Assembly: GCF_005405585.1 (NCBI RefSeq)
Contig: NZ_BJEQ01000002.1
Coordinates: 62,001 to 126,000 of the forward strand
Source of the DNA: Agarivorans sp. Toyoura001
GTDB lineage: Bacteria > Pseudomonadota > Gammaproteobacteria > Enterobacterales > Celerinatantimonadaceae
Length of the DNA: 64,000 bases
Direction: 5' to 3'
Shown one piece after another: positions 7,695 to 18,300 of this stretch (within the stretch, counting starts at the first letter, position 1; every line of letters starts with the position of its first letter). Position numbers and translations under genes: made by a program. The notes under the pieces were generated by a model. The model was not told the DNA's origin and did not search any database. It saw nothing but the letters and a program-made list of their open reading frames with translations.

Positions 7695-8654
7695 TTAACC
7701 AGAAATAAATTCACGCATTCTCTGCTGTACAACATCTACCAGCAAATCCGGTTGAAACTTAGAGATAAAGCGATCACAGCCTACCTTTTCTACCATGGCT
7801 TCATTAAAGCTGCCACTTAAAGACGTATTCAAGGCAATGAACAAATCACTCATACGCTCATCCCCCCGCACTTCTGCGGTTAAACGGTAACCATCCATTT
7901 CGGGCATTTCGGCATCGGTAATCATTAACAAAATTTCGTCGTACACCGATTTACCTTCATCGGCCCAGCCCTTAAGCATGTTTAGCGCTTGAAGGCCATT
8001 TTCGGCTTCAATAATTTCCATGCCCAATTGGCCTAGGGTGGCTTTCACTTGACCACGTGCCGTAGAGGAATCATCAACCACCAACACCCGTTTTCCACTT
8101 AATAGATGAGAGACATCTTTATCTAAGGCTTCTTCAGAAATGGCGATGTTGTAAGAAACAATTTCAGCGAGTACTTTCTCAACATCAATAATTTCTACAA
8201 TGCGACTGGCATCTTCATGATCGATTCGAGTGATGGCCGTGAGGTAATTACTGCGCCCTACCGAGGTAGGCGGCGGTAAAATATCCTTCCACGAGGTATT
8301 CACAATATGCATAACCTCGCCCACCATAAAGCCCTGCACCGAGCGGTTATATTCGGTAATAATTAAGTTACAGTCGACCTTGGCTTCTTCTTTAGCCGGT
8401 GGCATTTTAACTGCGGCACGTAAATCGATAACCGGAATAGAATGACCGCGTAAGTTAACCACGCCTGAAACATGAGCATGAGATCCTGGTAAGCGGTTCA
8501 TATTCGGTAGTTTAACTACCTCTTTCACCTTAAAAACATTAATTGCAAACAACTGCATTGAGTTGAGTTTAAAAATTAATAATTCTAAACGGTTTTCGCC
8601 CACGAGCTGGGTTCGTTGATCCACTGAGGCTAAAACACTAGACATACTACTCAA
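7695..8654 (-). CDS. cheV: Chemotaxis coupling protein CheV (CheW-receiver fusion)
   Basis: A 319-residue protein with a CheW domain (about residues 20-165, with LPGSHAHVSGVVNLRG and VIDLRAAV) joined to a response-regulator receiver domain (about 187-315). The receiver keeps the acidic pair in VLVVDDSSTARG and the phosphoacceptor Asp in MITDAEMPEMDGYRL. CheV couples chemoreceptors to CheA and is modulated by phosphorylation. It stands alone here, as is usual for cheV genes scattered away from the main chemotaxis cluster. Confidence 0.95.
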   Translation of the reverse strand: MSSMSSVLASVDQRTQLVGENRLELLIFKLNSMQLFAINVFKVKEVVKLPNMNRLPGSHAHVSGVVNLRGHSIPVIDLRAAVKMPPAKEEAKVDCNLIITEYNRSVQGFMVGEVMHIVNTSWKDILPPPTSVGRSNYLTAITRIDHEDASRIVEIIDVEKVLAEIVSYNIAISEEALDKDVSHLLSGKRVLVVDDSSTARGQVKATLGQLGMEIIEAENGLQALNMLKGWADEGKSVYDEILLMITDAEMPEMDGYRLTAEVRGDERMSDLFIALNTSLSGSFNEAMVEKVGCDRFISKFQPDLLVDVVQQRMREFISG

Positions 8655-8762
8655 CCTATTCCATGTTAGTTAATTACTTCATTATAGACCTGTCATGCTA
8701 TGCAGCAAAAACACAACAGTCCGTAACACTTTGTTTTAGCGGGCTAGCACACAGAACTGTAC

Positions 8763-8837
8763 TTATACATCGTTAAACCACTCCAACAAGCCTACAACAA
8801 AAAGCCACATTACTGCTGCAATTAGTAGCATTTTCAT
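8763..8837 (-). CDS. Possible 24-residue membrane microprotein
   Basis: A short leftward frame with ATG at 8837 and TAA at 8763. It encodes one hydrophobic helix (MLLIAAVMWLFVVGLL) followed by EWFND. AGAGG lies about nine bases before the ATG. It is transcribed away from trhO and towards the cheV promoter region. Small single-helix proteins are common, but nothing here proves expression. Confidence 0.35.
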   Translation of the reverse strand: MKMLLIAAVMWLFVVGLLEWFNDV

Positions 8838-8899
8838 TACAATGAGCCTCTTTTAACCATGCTTCGGGATTACGCCCCGGTAGGCACAAGGAAGTTAAC

Positions 8900-9889
8900 A
8901 TGAGCCAAATTACCATTTGCGCCCTATACAAATTTGTTCGATTAAACAATTACCTAGAGCTACAAACTCCACTGCTAGCCTTGATGAAACAACACCAAGT
9001 ACGCGGTACCTTACTGCTGGCCGAAGAAGGCATTAACGGCACCATCGCAGGGCCAGACCAATCCATAGAAACTGTATTACAGTGGCTAAAGTCTGATCCT
9101 CGTCTGAGCCAAATCGTGGATAAGCGCTCGTTTAGCTCCGAGCAACCCTTTAATCGTTCACGAGTAAAGCTCAAAAAAGAAATTGTTACCATGGGTGTGG
9201 AAGGCATTGACCCTAACCATGTAGTGGGCTCTTACGTTAAACCCAGCGATTGGAATCAACTGATTGCCGACCCAGAAGTATTGGTGGTAGATACTCGCAA
9301 CGACTACGAAGTACAACTGGGCAGTTTTAAGCATGCGGTTAACCCAAATACTGAAACCTTTCGTGAATTTCCGGCTTACGTAGCCGAAGAGATGGATCCA
9401 CAAAAACACAAAAAAGTAGCGATGTTTTGTACTGGTGGGATCCGTTGTGAAAAATCAACCGCCTACTTAAAAGAACAAGGTTTTGATGAGGTTTATCATT
9501 TAGAAGGCGGCATTCTTAAATACTTAGAAGAAGTGCCACAACAAGAGTCGTTATGGGAAGGTGACTGCTTTGTATTTGATGAGCGTGTCACCGTAGACCA
9601 CCAACTACAACCGGGTGAATACCAATTGTGTAGCGGCTGTCGTATGCCTATATCTCCGGCCGACATGCAAAGCGAAAAATTTGAGCAAGGTGTGAGCTGC
9701 CCACATTGTTACGATAGCTTAAGTGACGAGCAAAAAAGCCGCTTTAGAGAGCGAGAAAAACAAGTACAGTTAGCTAAGCAACGTGGGGAACAACATGTTG
9801 GAATGGAAGCAGCTCAACATAGTGAGCAGCGTCGCCAGCAAAAGCAGAAGTTACGCGAAGATCAACGCGCGACGAAGAACCCCAAATAA
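8900..9889 (+). CDS. trhO: tRNA uridine(34) hydroxylase TrhO (YceA), rhodanese family
   Basis: A 329-residue cytoplasmic enzyme that hydroxylates uridine 34 in the anticodon of a subset of tRNAs, an early step to 5-carboxymethoxyuridine. It has the N-terminal YceA ferredoxin-like domain ([13 protein letters not shown], residues about 38-50), a rhodanese domain (about 125-220) with the active-site loop in [12 protein letters not shown], and a C-terminal zinc-ribbon-like cysteine set (LCSGCRMP and SCPHCYD). The highly charged tail is usual. Length is typical of the family. Confidence 0.95.
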   Translation: MSQITICALYKFVRLNNYLELQTPLLALMKQHQVRGTLLLAEEGINGTIAGPDQSIETVLQWLKSDPRLSQIVDKRSFSSEQPFNRSRVKLKKEIVTMGVEGIDPNHVVGSYVKPSDWNQLIADPEVLVVDTRNDYEVQLGSFKHAVNPNTETFREFPAYVAEEMDPQKHKKVAMFCTGGIRCEKSTAYLKEQGFDEVYHLEGGILKYLEEVPQQESLWEGDCFVFDERVTVDHQLQPGEYQLCSGCRMPISPADMQSEKFEQGVSCPHCYDSLSDEQKSRFREREKQVQLAKQRGEQHVGMEAAQHSEQRRQQKQKLREDQRATKNPK

Positions 9890-9895
9890 TATGAT

Positions 9896-9913
9896 GGGGC
9901 GGTTAAACGCCCC
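9896..9913. terminator. Hairpin between convergent trhO and methyltransferase genes
   Basis: GGGGCG, 6 nt (GTTAAA), CGCCCC: a short GC-rich stem between two convergent genes. There is no clear T run on either side, so it may be a weak terminator only. Confidence 0.45.
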
Positions 9914-9920
9914 CAATCAA

Positions 9921-10445
9921 CTAATTGACTTTTAAGCGGTTATTAACATCGCGGCTTTGACGAATTAACTCATCTCCACTCTTAAACACATCAGATTTAG
10001 CAAGGCGGTCGTAGAGCACCACATTCACGGTTGCTGCCAAATTCAAACAACCTTGAGTGGGGACATACACCACGTCATCAGCTTTATCCACCAGATCTTG
10101 GCTAATAGAGCCGTCTTCGGGGCCAAAGATATATAAAGCCTGTTCAGGATGAGTGAAGTCTGGCAAGGGTGTTGCCCCTTCGGCCAATTCAATACAGACT
10201 ATTTTTAGCCCTGCGGCTTGCTCTGCAAGGTCATCAACTCCTCTTAGTGGAATATTCAAACTTTGGTTTTTGGTATCGGTATTAAAACGCGCGGCGCGCG
10301 CGTAGCGCTGCCCTGTATAAAACACCTCAGACGTACCAAAACAACCTGCTGCACGCATTACTGAACCAACATTACTGGGGCTTTTGGGGTTAACCAAACC
10401 AATTTTAACTGTATCTTGAGACATAACTAGAACCGAAATAAGCAC
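9921..10445 (-). CDS. TrmH/SpoU family RNA methyltransferase
   Basis: A small SPOUT-class methyltransferase of about 170 residues. The three knotted-fold motifs are visible: NPKSPSNVGSVMRAAGCFG (motif 1, with the Asn and Arg), YIFGPEDGSIS (motif 2, cofactor loop) and GCLNLAATVNVVLYDRL (motif 3, substituting for the usual SLNVSVA). It should use S-adenosylmethionine to 2'-O-methylate a structured RNA; the target is unknown. The GTG at 10445 has AAGG six bases upstream; ATG at 10424 (MSQDTVK) is an alternative start without a good ribosome-binding site. Confidence 0.88.
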   Translation of the reverse strand: MLISVLVMSQDTVKIGLVNPKSPSNVGSVMRAAGCFGTSEVFYTGQRYARAARFNTDTKNQSLNIPLRGVDDLAEQAAGLKIVCIELAEGATPLPDFTHPEQALYIFGPEDGSISQDLVDKADDVVYVPTQGCLNLAATVNVVLYDRLAKSDVFKSGDELIRQSRDVNNRLKVN

Positions 10446-10537
10446 TAAGCGCCTTGCATACCATTAACACTACAAGGCTAACAATTACCGAGAATTGTAC
10501 TCGATATTTTCTATTTTCCTACTGCTGTTAAGGCAGT

Positions 10538-11002
10538 TTACTTAGGTGAATCTGCCCAAGGGTTTAGCGGTTTGCCCTCATCTTGAACATCGCTCTCTTG
10601 TGGCTTAGGCCATGTTGCTTTGGGTTTGGCCTTAAAACTTCTCTTAGGCTTAGGTTTTGGCTTGTTTTGCACCTGCTTCTCTGCGGTAATATCAATCACT
10701 ACTGGAGCACGAGGCTTTTGGTCTAAGGGCACTAAGCGGTCACGCGGAGGTAAAGCATATTGCTTGTCATCTGGCCGCGGAAGATGTTTAAAGCGGTACA
10801 TATAAAACGCTTCAACTTTCTCTCTCGCCCAAGTGGTTTTACGTAAAAACTTAAGGCAAGACTGAGGGGTAGGATTGTTTTTAAAACAGTTCATATTCAT
10901 GGCATAGGCCAGTGTTTCCCAGCCATAATGTTCAACTATCTCATCCAGCAGCACTTCAAGCTTGAGGCCATGCAAGGGGTTATTTTGCTGTATTTCTTTC
11001 AT
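10538..11002 (-). CDS. VF530 family DNA-binding protein
   Basis: A 154-residue protein whose first 65 residues match the VF530 family (DUF2132): [21 protein letters not shown] is split by the LGLKLE/LLDEIV helices, then [26 protein letters not shown]. The C-terminal 70 residues are a Lys/Pro-rich, low-complexity tail ([15 protein letters not shown]), longer than in the basic family and consistent with nucleic-acid contact. Role unknown. Confidence 0.85.
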   Translation of the reverse strand: MKEIQQNNPLHGLKLEVLLDEIVEHYGWETLAYAMNMNCFKNNPTPQSCLKFLRKTTWAREKVEAFYMYRFKHLPRPDDKQYALPPRDRLVPLDQKPRAPVVIDITAEKQVQNKPKPKPKRSFKAKPKATWPKPQESDVQDEGKPLNPWADSPK

Positions 11003-11091
11003 ACGTAGATCCTAAAGCCTAAACAGAAACGGTTTGCTGGTTTCGATTATAAAGGCAAATCGTTCAAAAAGGTGCATCAAACTTTAAACTC

Positions 11092-11949
11092 TCACAAGCT
11101 TGTTTTTTGCAGGCGTTCGTTTAACGCTAAGGCCGCAATAATAATTGCGGCGCCAATACTTAATCGCAATACGTCAGCGTCATGATTCCAAATCAGCAAA
11201 TTTACCGCTATTCCAGCAGGGATAAGTAAGTTGTTCGCCACCGCTAAAGCGCCGATGTTCACCAAGGTAGCGCCTTTGTTCCAAGCAAAATAACCGAAGC
11301 CAGAAGCTATAATGCCAAGGTAAACAAGTACCCCCCACTGAATATTAGTCGAGGGTAACTTATTGGTATTACCCAACATAACAAAAGCGATGATGGCCAC
11401 AATCAAGGCTCCAATAAAGAACCAAGCAAACACGGTTTGTTGCGCAAGCTGCTGAGATTGCCTAGCCATTAAACGTTTGTATGCCACTTGCCCAGATGCA
11501 AAACACAGGTTGGCCCCTTGAACCAACAAGAAACCAGTGACAAAACCTTGGTCGATGCCTTCATACCTAATCGCCACCGCGCCTAGGGTGGCAATAAAAG
11601 CACTTAATAAGAATTGAGAGTTAAAGCGGCGCTCAAAGGCATCATTGACCAAAGTAACGTAAATCGGCGTCATAACAGTAAATAACAGCACTTCCGGTAC
11701 CGACAAGTACAAAAATGACTGATAGTAAAACCCGTACATGCAGCCCAATTGGATAGCTCCAATCAGCATCAATTTAATCGCGAGCGAAGGACTTACTTGC
11801 GAGGGTTTAAGAAAGGGTATGAAGACCAAGGTCGCCAAGCCCACTCGCATTAGAACTGAAAACCAAGCGTCGACTTGCCCCGCTAAGTACACTCCTATCA
11901 AACTAAAAGAAAAGGCCCACAACAAGGTAATAGACAAAAGATATGACAT
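11092..11949 (-). CDS. EamA/DMT-superfamily membrane transporter
   Basis: A 285-residue inner-membrane protein with ten hydrophobic helices forming two EamA repeats (roughly residues 1-130 and 140-280). The second repeat shows the usual GxxxxxxGYFAWNKG signature near the end. Members export or import metabolites such as amino acids; the substrate cannot be predicted. The charged cytoplasmic tail ends ALNERLQKTSL. Confidence 0.9.
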   Translation of the reverse strand: MSYLLSITLLWAFSFSLIGVYLAGQVDAWFSVLMRVGLATLVFIPFLKPSQVSPSLAIKLMLIGAIQLGCMYGFYYQSFLYLSVPEVLLFTVMTPIYVTLVNDAFERRFNSQFLLSAFIATLGAVAIRYEGIDQGFVTGFLLVQGANLCFASGQVAYKRLMARQSQQLAQQTVFAWFFIGALIVAIIAFVMLGNTNKLPSTNIQWGVLVYLGIIASGFGYFAWNKGATLVNIGALAVANNLLIPAGIAVNLLIWNHDADVLRLSIGAAIIIAALALNERLQKTSL

Positions 11950-12062
11950 AACAACTCAAGCAGATAATCAAAAACTAGAGTGTAATGTTTATCGTCAGGA
12001 AGCCAAGATAATTTAAAGAGGATGAAAGTACCAAAACTTCATATATTAAATGGGCCTATGTA

Positions 12063-12096
12063 AGTACGCTAAAAAAGTCCTTGTACAAAGCGTACT
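12063..12096. repeat. Inverted repeat between two leftward genes
   Basis: AGTACGCT and AGCGTACT flank an 18-nt centre. It lies just after the beta-barrel gene (which stops at 12111) and could act as its terminator, although no long T run follows in that direction. Confidence 0.4.
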
Positions 12097-12110
12097 CAAA
12101 AGCTCACGAA

Positions 12111-12764
12111 CTAGAAGCGATAGTCAAAAGATATTGTGTAAGCATTACTATGTGGCAATGAGAAACTGGTTTTTTCGCCGTTCTCCCAATGAATATCATT
12201 GGAGTAACTCTTAAACATATGCCTGTACTGAATATCCACCGACAAGTTATCCACTATCTTATATTGCATACCAATTTGTAAACCGTAGGTGAAATCGGTT
12301 TGACTCGCTTGATGTGAGTAACTTGAAACACCGCCACCCAGAGGTTTTTCTTCTAACCAAAACTTCCCTTTATTATGAACAGCACCAACGGTGGCGCCTC
12401 CAAATACAGAAAACTTATCACTGATTGACTGAATATAATCATAAGACAATAGATACTCGTTTTGGGCCAACTCTAGCTGTGTATCGATTCGACTAGGGTG
12501 TTGACCTAAGTGGCTGCGATAAACATTTGCATCGCTCATATAATTGATCGTAGCCGTTAAACGATGGTTTTCGTTTAGATATACACCACCTCTTAGGTGC
12601 ATTGCTGCACGACCAGCGTTAGCAGAGCGATTACCAAATTCAGAGTCTGATGCTTCCACCTTAACATTTTGGTAGCCCCCACCCGCTCCAACAAAAAATT
12701 CAGCAGCAAAAGCGGATGGAATAGATAAGGTAGATAGGCTGAATGCCAATAGTGTTTTTTTCAT
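12111..12764 (-). CDS. Outer-membrane beta-barrel protein
   Basis: A 217-residue protein with signal peptide (MKKTLLAFSLSTLSIPSAFA, residues 1-20) followed by alternating beta strands and the C-terminal aromatic residue typical of outer-membrane barrels (SFDYRF). The strand pattern (FFVGAGGGYQNVKVE, FSVFGGATVGAVHNKG, TDFTYGLQIGMQYKI) suggests an eight-stranded OmpA/OmpW-like porin. I start at the ATG at 12764 rather than the upstream extension to 12818 because this gives a clean signal peptide. A divergent LysR gene begins 147 bp away and may regulate it. Confidence 0.82.
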   Translation of the reverse strand: MKKTLLAFSLSTLSIPSAFAAEFFVGAGGGYQNVKVEASDSEFGNRSANAGRAAMHLRGGVYLNENHRLTATINYMSDANVYRSHLGQHPSRIDTQLELAQNEYLLSYDYIQSISDKFSVFGGATVGAVHNKGKFWLEEKPLGGGVSSYSHQASQTDFTYGLQIGMQYKIVDNLSVDIQYRHMFKSYSNDIHWENGEKTSFSLPHSNAYTISFDYRF

Positions 12765-12910
12765 AGTAATGCTCGAAGTCTCAGTAAATTCGAAGCGCAT
12801 TATTGTTATTACTGACACCTTGATCTAATAAGTAAAACAAATTTCAATAATAAGCTAAGCTTATCAAGGTAGAATCAACAATAAGAAAACAAGGTGGCAA
12901 TGGCGCCCAG

Positions 12911-13888
12911 ATGAATAGAGATTTACGATCAATGAGTGTAATGAATAAAAATTCCTATCAACAGCTAGACCTAAACCTACTAAAAACGTTTTTAGTGCTG
13001 TTTGATGAACAGAATATGCGTAAAGCTTCGGAACGCTTATTTGTCTCTCAGCCAGCGATCAGTCAAGCCTTGTCTAAGCTACGAAACCACTTTGGCGATG
13101 AGCTGTTTGTTAAAGTGCATGGAGGTTTAAAGGCTACCGCGTTTTCTGAAGAGCTAATACAGCTTATTCAGCCCCACATGTCGGGTTTAGAAAATGCCTT
13201 AAATCGAAACAATGAGCTAGACCTATCGACACTAGACCAAACTATCAATATTGCTCTATCTCCTGTGGTAATGACTTGCTTATCTGGCGCTTTATATAGA
13301 GCCGTTTCAAAACAAGCGCCAAACTCAAGATTAGTACTTACAAGTTGGTCAAGCTCAACCCTAGAGGATATACAAAAAGGTCGAATTTTGGCTGGGGTAA
13401 ATTATGATGTAAGCCACCCCAAAGAAGTGTATAGCCAACACATGATCGAACTAGAAGGGAGAGTGATAGTTAGGCAGGATCATCCATTGAAAAAATCGCT
13501 AGCAACACTTAAAGACATATCGGAATACGAAATTGCTTCCTTGTTTATTCCTGGCTGGAATGATGATTTTAGCTTAGCCGCCGAAGCTATGAAAAGAGAG
13601 GGCTTACCTGCGAAGATAGGCTTTCGCTCCGAAGTGGTAATGGCACTTATTGATGTCGTATTACATACCAATATGTTTATGCCTCACTCTAACCTTTTTC
13701 CTCAGCATCTATATCCAAGTTTGAGAACCATTAACGTATTGATTAACGGCGAGACATTTAAAGAACCGGTACTAAGCTACAGCCATGTAAAAAACCGAAA
13801 CAGCCCAATGATGACTTGGCTACAAGGCTTGATAAAAAATGCGCTTGAAGCTCAAGTATCATTAAACACTAGGAAAAATAATTTTTAG
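12911..13888 (+). CDS. LysR-type transcriptional regulator
   Basis: A 325-residue LysR regulator. The N-terminal winged helix-turn-helix (about residues 17-80) reads DLNLLKTFLVLFDEQNMRKA, then SERLFVSQPAISQALSKLR, the standard DNA-recognition helix. The ligand domain follows (about 105-310), in the LeuO/NodD-like subgroup judging by LFVKVHGGLKAT. It is divergent from the beta-barrel gene. Possible alternative starts at 12932 and 12941 trim the N-terminus before the conserved LDLNLL. Confidence 0.92.
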   Translation: MNRDLRSMSVMNKNSYQQLDLNLLKTFLVLFDEQNMRKASERLFVSQPAISQALSKLRNHFGDELFVKVHGGLKATAFSEELIQLIQPHMSGLENALNRNNELDLSTLDQTINIALSPVVMTCLSGALYRAVSKQAPNSRLVLTSWSSSTLEDIQKGRILAGVNYDVSHPKEVYSQHMIELEGRVIVRQDHPLKKSLATLKDISEYEIASLFIPGWNDDFSLAAEAMKREGLPAKIGFRSEVVMALIDVVLHTNMFMPHSNLFPQHLYPSLRTINVLINGETFKEPVLSYSHVKNRNSPMMTWLQGLIKNALEAQVSLNTRKNNF

Positions 13889-13977
13889 TTAAAGCCTAAC
13901 TTTCATCTTGGGATGGGTTCATATTCTGCTAATTATCTGCCACAGTAACGCTCTAATTTTTGCTGAGGTTAATCACC

Positions 13978-14877
13978 ATGTTTTACAGCCCATCAGAGGC
14001 ATTTTCGGCCTATCTTGCGATGCCAGAGCGACTGCCTGAAAGTGTTCCTGTTTCACATACCCAACAACTCGATAGCATTACGGATTTAGTCGACGATATT
14101 GATGTATTTTTGTTTGATGCTTACGGCGTGCTAAATGTGGGTGGAACCGCCATTGAAGGGGCTAAAGAGCAAATAGCTAAACTGCGAAGGGCTGGCAAGA
14201 AAGTGATGGTAGTAACCAATGCTGCCACTCAAAACAAACAGCAATTGTTCGATAAGTTTGTCGGCTTGGGTTTCGACTTTAGTGACCAAGAAATTGTAAA
14301 TAGCCGTGAAGTACTGTTGCAGTACATGGACTTACAGAGCTCAACAAGCTTAGGTGTTATAACACTGCCTGAGTTTCGTTTAGATACCCAGCGACCTTGT
14401 GTTTACCCAGAAGACGATAACTTTTGGCAAGCGGACGAGTTTTTGTTTTTAAGCGGCCAAGCTTGGAATGAGGAGCGTCACCAGCGGTTTATAGCAGAAC
14501 TACAAAACAAGCCACGTACAGTTTGGGTAGGAAATTCAGACCTGATCGCACCGCTAGAAAATGGGGTATCTCAAGAGCCAGGTAGTTACACCTTAACCCT
14601 ACCGGATGAGATCTATCCTCAGATACGTTGCTTTGGTAAACCCTACGCGCCGATTTTTGAAGAAGCACTGAGTCGAATTAAACACCAACTTGGAGATGTT
14701 GCACCACAGCGCATTGCGATGATTGGTGATACCTTGCACACCGACATACTTGGTGGCAACGCGATGGGATTTAAAAGTGTACTTGTCACTCAGTATGGGT
14801 TCTTACGCGGTTTAGATGTGGAACAGCATATCCAGCGCAGCAAAATACGGCCTCATTACCAACTGGCTTCTATCTAA
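13978..14877 (+). CDS. HAD superfamily subclass IIA hydrolase
   Basis: A 299-residue HAD phosphatase-like protein. Motif I is FLFDAYGVLNVGG, motif II VTNAATQNK, and motif III/IV MIGDTLHTDILGGNAMG; the cap domain lies between. The second acidic residue of the usual Asp-x-Asp motif I is Tyr, as in a hypothetical subclass (DxWG/DxYG type) related to NagD-like enzymes, so the catalytic mechanism may be altered or the enzyme specialised. The ATG at 13978 has GAGG nine bases upstream. The 3' end overlaps the convergent gene by 4 nt. Confidence 0.85.
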   Translation: MFYSPSEAFSAYLAMPERLPESVPVSHTQQLDSITDLVDDIDVFLFDAYGVLNVGGTAIEGAKEQIAKLRRAGKKVMVVTNAATQNKQQLFDKFVGLGFDFSDQEIVNSREVLLQYMDLQSSTSLGVITLPEFRLDTQRPCVYPEDDNFWQADEFLFLSGQAWNEERHQRFIAELQNKPRTVWVGNSDLIAPLENGVSQEPGSYTLTLPDEIYPQIRCFGKPYAPIFEEALSRIKHQLGDVAPQRIAMIGDTLHTDILGGNAMGFKSVLVTQYGFLRGLDVEQHIQRSKIRPHYQLASI

Positions 14878-15284
14878 TATGTTGCAGGTTTCTCTGGCTT
14901 TGATTGCGTAAGAAAAGCCTGCAAATCTTGGCATTTTTGCTGGCGTTGAGAACTATCCATTTGTCCCCACTCTTGCTCGGCAACATGCACTAAATCAGAC
15001 ACAACTGAGTCCATGGTTTTATCCATGGTGGCGGCAAGGTCGGCAACTTCGATACGGCCTTGTTTAATACTATCTTGATAACTTACTCGCCACTTTTGAT
15101 AATCAGAACTCAAGCTTTTATTCCCCGCCACATTGGCGCAAAACCCACTCAAAGAATGGTAAATAATAGACTGGGCAAATAAATGCTGAGACTCACTCAC
15201 TTTTGACTTGGGAAATGCCGCAAGTGACGCACTAATAAGCAAGCTAAAACTACATACCGTAGCAATAACAAAATGTTTGTTCAT
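14874..15284 (-). CDS. Hypothetical exported protein
   Basis: A 136-residue protein of unknown function with a signal peptide (MNKHFVIATVCSFSLLISASLA). The mature part is helical and has two cysteines (GFCANV and KCQDLQ) likely to form a disulfide in the periplasm. I start at ATG 15284 because AAGGA sits seven bases upstream and the signal peptide begins there; the frame is open further to 15356. It lies 97 bp downstream (in its own direction) of the giant sensor kinase gene's stop and may be its neighbour in one transcript. Confidence 0.72.
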   Translation of the reverse strand: MNKHFVIATVCSFSLLISASLAAFPKSKVSESQHLFAQSIIYHSLSGFCANVAGNKSLSSDYQKWRVSYQDSIKQGRIEVADLAATMDKTMDSVVSDLVHVAEQEWGQMDSSQRQQKCQDLQAFLTQSKPEKPATY

Positions 15285-15380
15285 AAAGTTTTCCTTACTT
15301 ATGCTGAAAAAACACACTTCATCTACACTAGGTGATTCAGAGTAATCTTGCTGCACTATGTGTTGTTAAGATGATGTAAA

Positions 15381-18300
15381 TCAACTCAAACTTTGTTGCA
15401 GAGCCGCTAACTTAACGGCAGCCTCTTCAAAGTCATATTCAGCCGCCGCTCGATTAATACTCACTAACTGTTTTTTTATCTGTTCGGGGAACGCTAACTC
15501 TACCAATTCATCAATCCGCTCAACCGCATCGGCGTCGCACTCTTCTAACTGAAAACTGAGCTGAGCAAACTCAGATTTAAGTTGTGCGATATTTTTATCG
15601 AACAATGAGCTATCGTCAGTGGCTGAAGGGCGGTTTGCATTAGGCAACAATAGAGCTATCTCCCCCAAAGCCAAATGCAGTTGGGTAGCAAGGTTAGCGA
15701 GCAATGTTTGAATGCGCTCAACGCTGTTTTCAAAACTATCCCCTAATTCGCCTTGCTTAATCGAGTTAGCTACAGCTTCCAACTCTGCGGCTGCATCTTG
15801 TAAGGCTAACGCACCAATATTCCCAGAGTTCCCCTTTAAGGTATGAACAAGTCGAGTGGCGAGCTCCCAATCTAACTCGCCAACGGCGACTTCAAATTCT
15901 TCGACAAATTGCTGCTGACTATTGCTAAATTTTGTTAGCAGCTTCAGATATAAGCCGCTATTACCATTACAGGTAGCTAGACCAGCGACTTGATTAATCA
16001 GTTCAGGGTTCAGGCTTTGGGCTACCGCCATGTCACTGGTTACAAGCTGATCACCGGAAACACCTGCCCCTTTAATACCAGACGCTTGAATCCACTGAGC
16101 CATAGTAGTGATCATGGTTTCTACATCAATCGGTTTACTAATGTAATCATTCATACCAGCGCTAATCACTTTTTCTCGGTCACCACTCATGGCGTTGGCG
16201 GTCATGGCAATCACCACTATTTCCAAATCAAATTCGCGGATCTTTTGAGTCGCAGAGTAACCATCCATTACTGGCATTTGAATATCCATCAATACCCCGT
16301 CGTAGCGATTAACACGCAGTTTATCTATCGCTATTTGGCCATTTTCAGCTAAGTCACAACTCACATCAATACTGTTAAGTAGCTCTAGGGCTAAGTCTTG
16401 ATTCAGCTCGTTGTCTTCAACCAGTAACACATGGGCTCCACGCAGTTTACGCTTGGCGTCACTCAACTTATCACTGAGTTTTGCAACCGGTCTATACAAC
16501 TCGATGTCTCGTCCGCTAATTCGCGCAATGGCGTTAAATACTTCCGAGGCGGTAATCGGTTTGGATAAATAAGCACTGACCCCGGCGTTTTCACTTTGTT
16601 GCTTGAACCGAGCGTGGTCATAGGCTGAAACAATAATGAAACCAATAGGATGGCTACCTGCTTCTTGGCGAATTGCTTCGCAAGTTGCGACTCCGTCCAT
16701 ATCAGGCATATTCCAATCAACAATCGCCACATCAAACAGCTCTGGTTGCTTCGCGACCAACTGTTGAGCTTCGGCTCCTGAGTGCACAACGCTGACAATT
16801 GGGCCAAAAGAAGAAACAATTGAAGCCATGATATCGGCGGCACTTTCATTATCATCTACCACCAATATTTGCATATCGCCTAATCTGCTAGCACCCAAGG
16901 CATTACGTAAACTAGGGCGACTATGGTTGAGCTGAAACCATGCGGTAAACACAAACTCAGTGCCCTCGCCTAACACGCTATTTATCCATATTTCGCCTTC
17001 CATTAGCTCAACCAAACGCTTGCAAATGGTTAAACCTAATCCGGTGCCACCATATTCTCGGGTGGTAGACGTATCCGCCTGAGTGAAAGATTGAAACAGC
17101 TTTAGTTGCTGCTCGGGTGAAATACCAATACCACTGTCTTTTACTGAAAACTGCAATTTGGCTTGGTCGCTTGCTTGCTCCAGTAATTTCACTGTAAATA
17201 CAATCTCACCCTGATCAGTGAACTTAATCGCATTGCTGGCCAAGTTAGTAAAAATTTGCCCTAAACGAAGCGGGTCACCCATCAAATTATTAGGCACTTG
17301 GGGCTCAACCATAGTGACAACTTCAATGCCCTTTTCTTGCGCTTTAAGCTCAATTAAATTCAGTTGGTTTTGCAGAATATCTTGAATACAAATATCCAAG
17401 CTTTCCATGTCTAACTTGCCCGCTTCAATTTTTGAAAAATCGAGAATGTCATTGATAATGCCAAGTAACGAAGCCGCAGCATGTGATACTTTGTTTAAGT
17501 AACTGCGCGTTTTTCGGTCCAAGTCAGCATTTAGCGCGAGATGCGTCATGCCAATAATGGCGTTCATCGGCGTACGAATTTCGTGGCTCATATTGGCTAA
17601 AAAGTCAGACTTAGCGCGATTAGCATGATCAGCTTGGTCAATGGCGAGGGTTAGCTGAGTATTAAGCTCTTTAAGTTCACTAATGTCGTAACACCAAAAT
17701 AATACCGCTTTGTGTTCTTTAAATTCGGTATTGAGATAATTGGCTAAGCCGGTAAAACGTGAACCATCGGTACGTTTAAAATCAATCTCCTGATTAACCA
17801 CCGGTTCGCCTTTACTCAGCTGTTCATAACAAGCCTCTCGCTGAGACTTGTCATTGTAGATATCGCCAACATTAAAATTGTCTAAGTCTTCGGCTTCTAC
17901 GCCAAACATGTCGCGAGCGGTTTTGTTGGAGAAAAAGGTCTGGTCATTGGCAACAATAGCCACGCCTATCGGTGCGGAGTTGAGCATGTCAAACAACAGT
18001 TGCTCGCGAGCTTGTAGTTTTAACTCAGCCTGCTCGCGCGCCTTAATATGGGTTGCTAGTCGGCGGTTCCAAAATAGCGTTAGTACCACCAATACTAACG
18101 CTCCTAACCCCACCTGCCACACCAAGCTATAGTCGATTTTCTCAACCACTTTATGCGGCGCCCATTTAGATACAACAGTGTCTTTTTGCTGCTGGGTGAC
18201 TGCAGCAATGGCTTTACTCACAATGGACTGTAATAAAGGCTGGGTTTTAAGCACATATAAGGTAGAAGAGACATTTTTGTCAAAATCTCCTGCCACCGAT

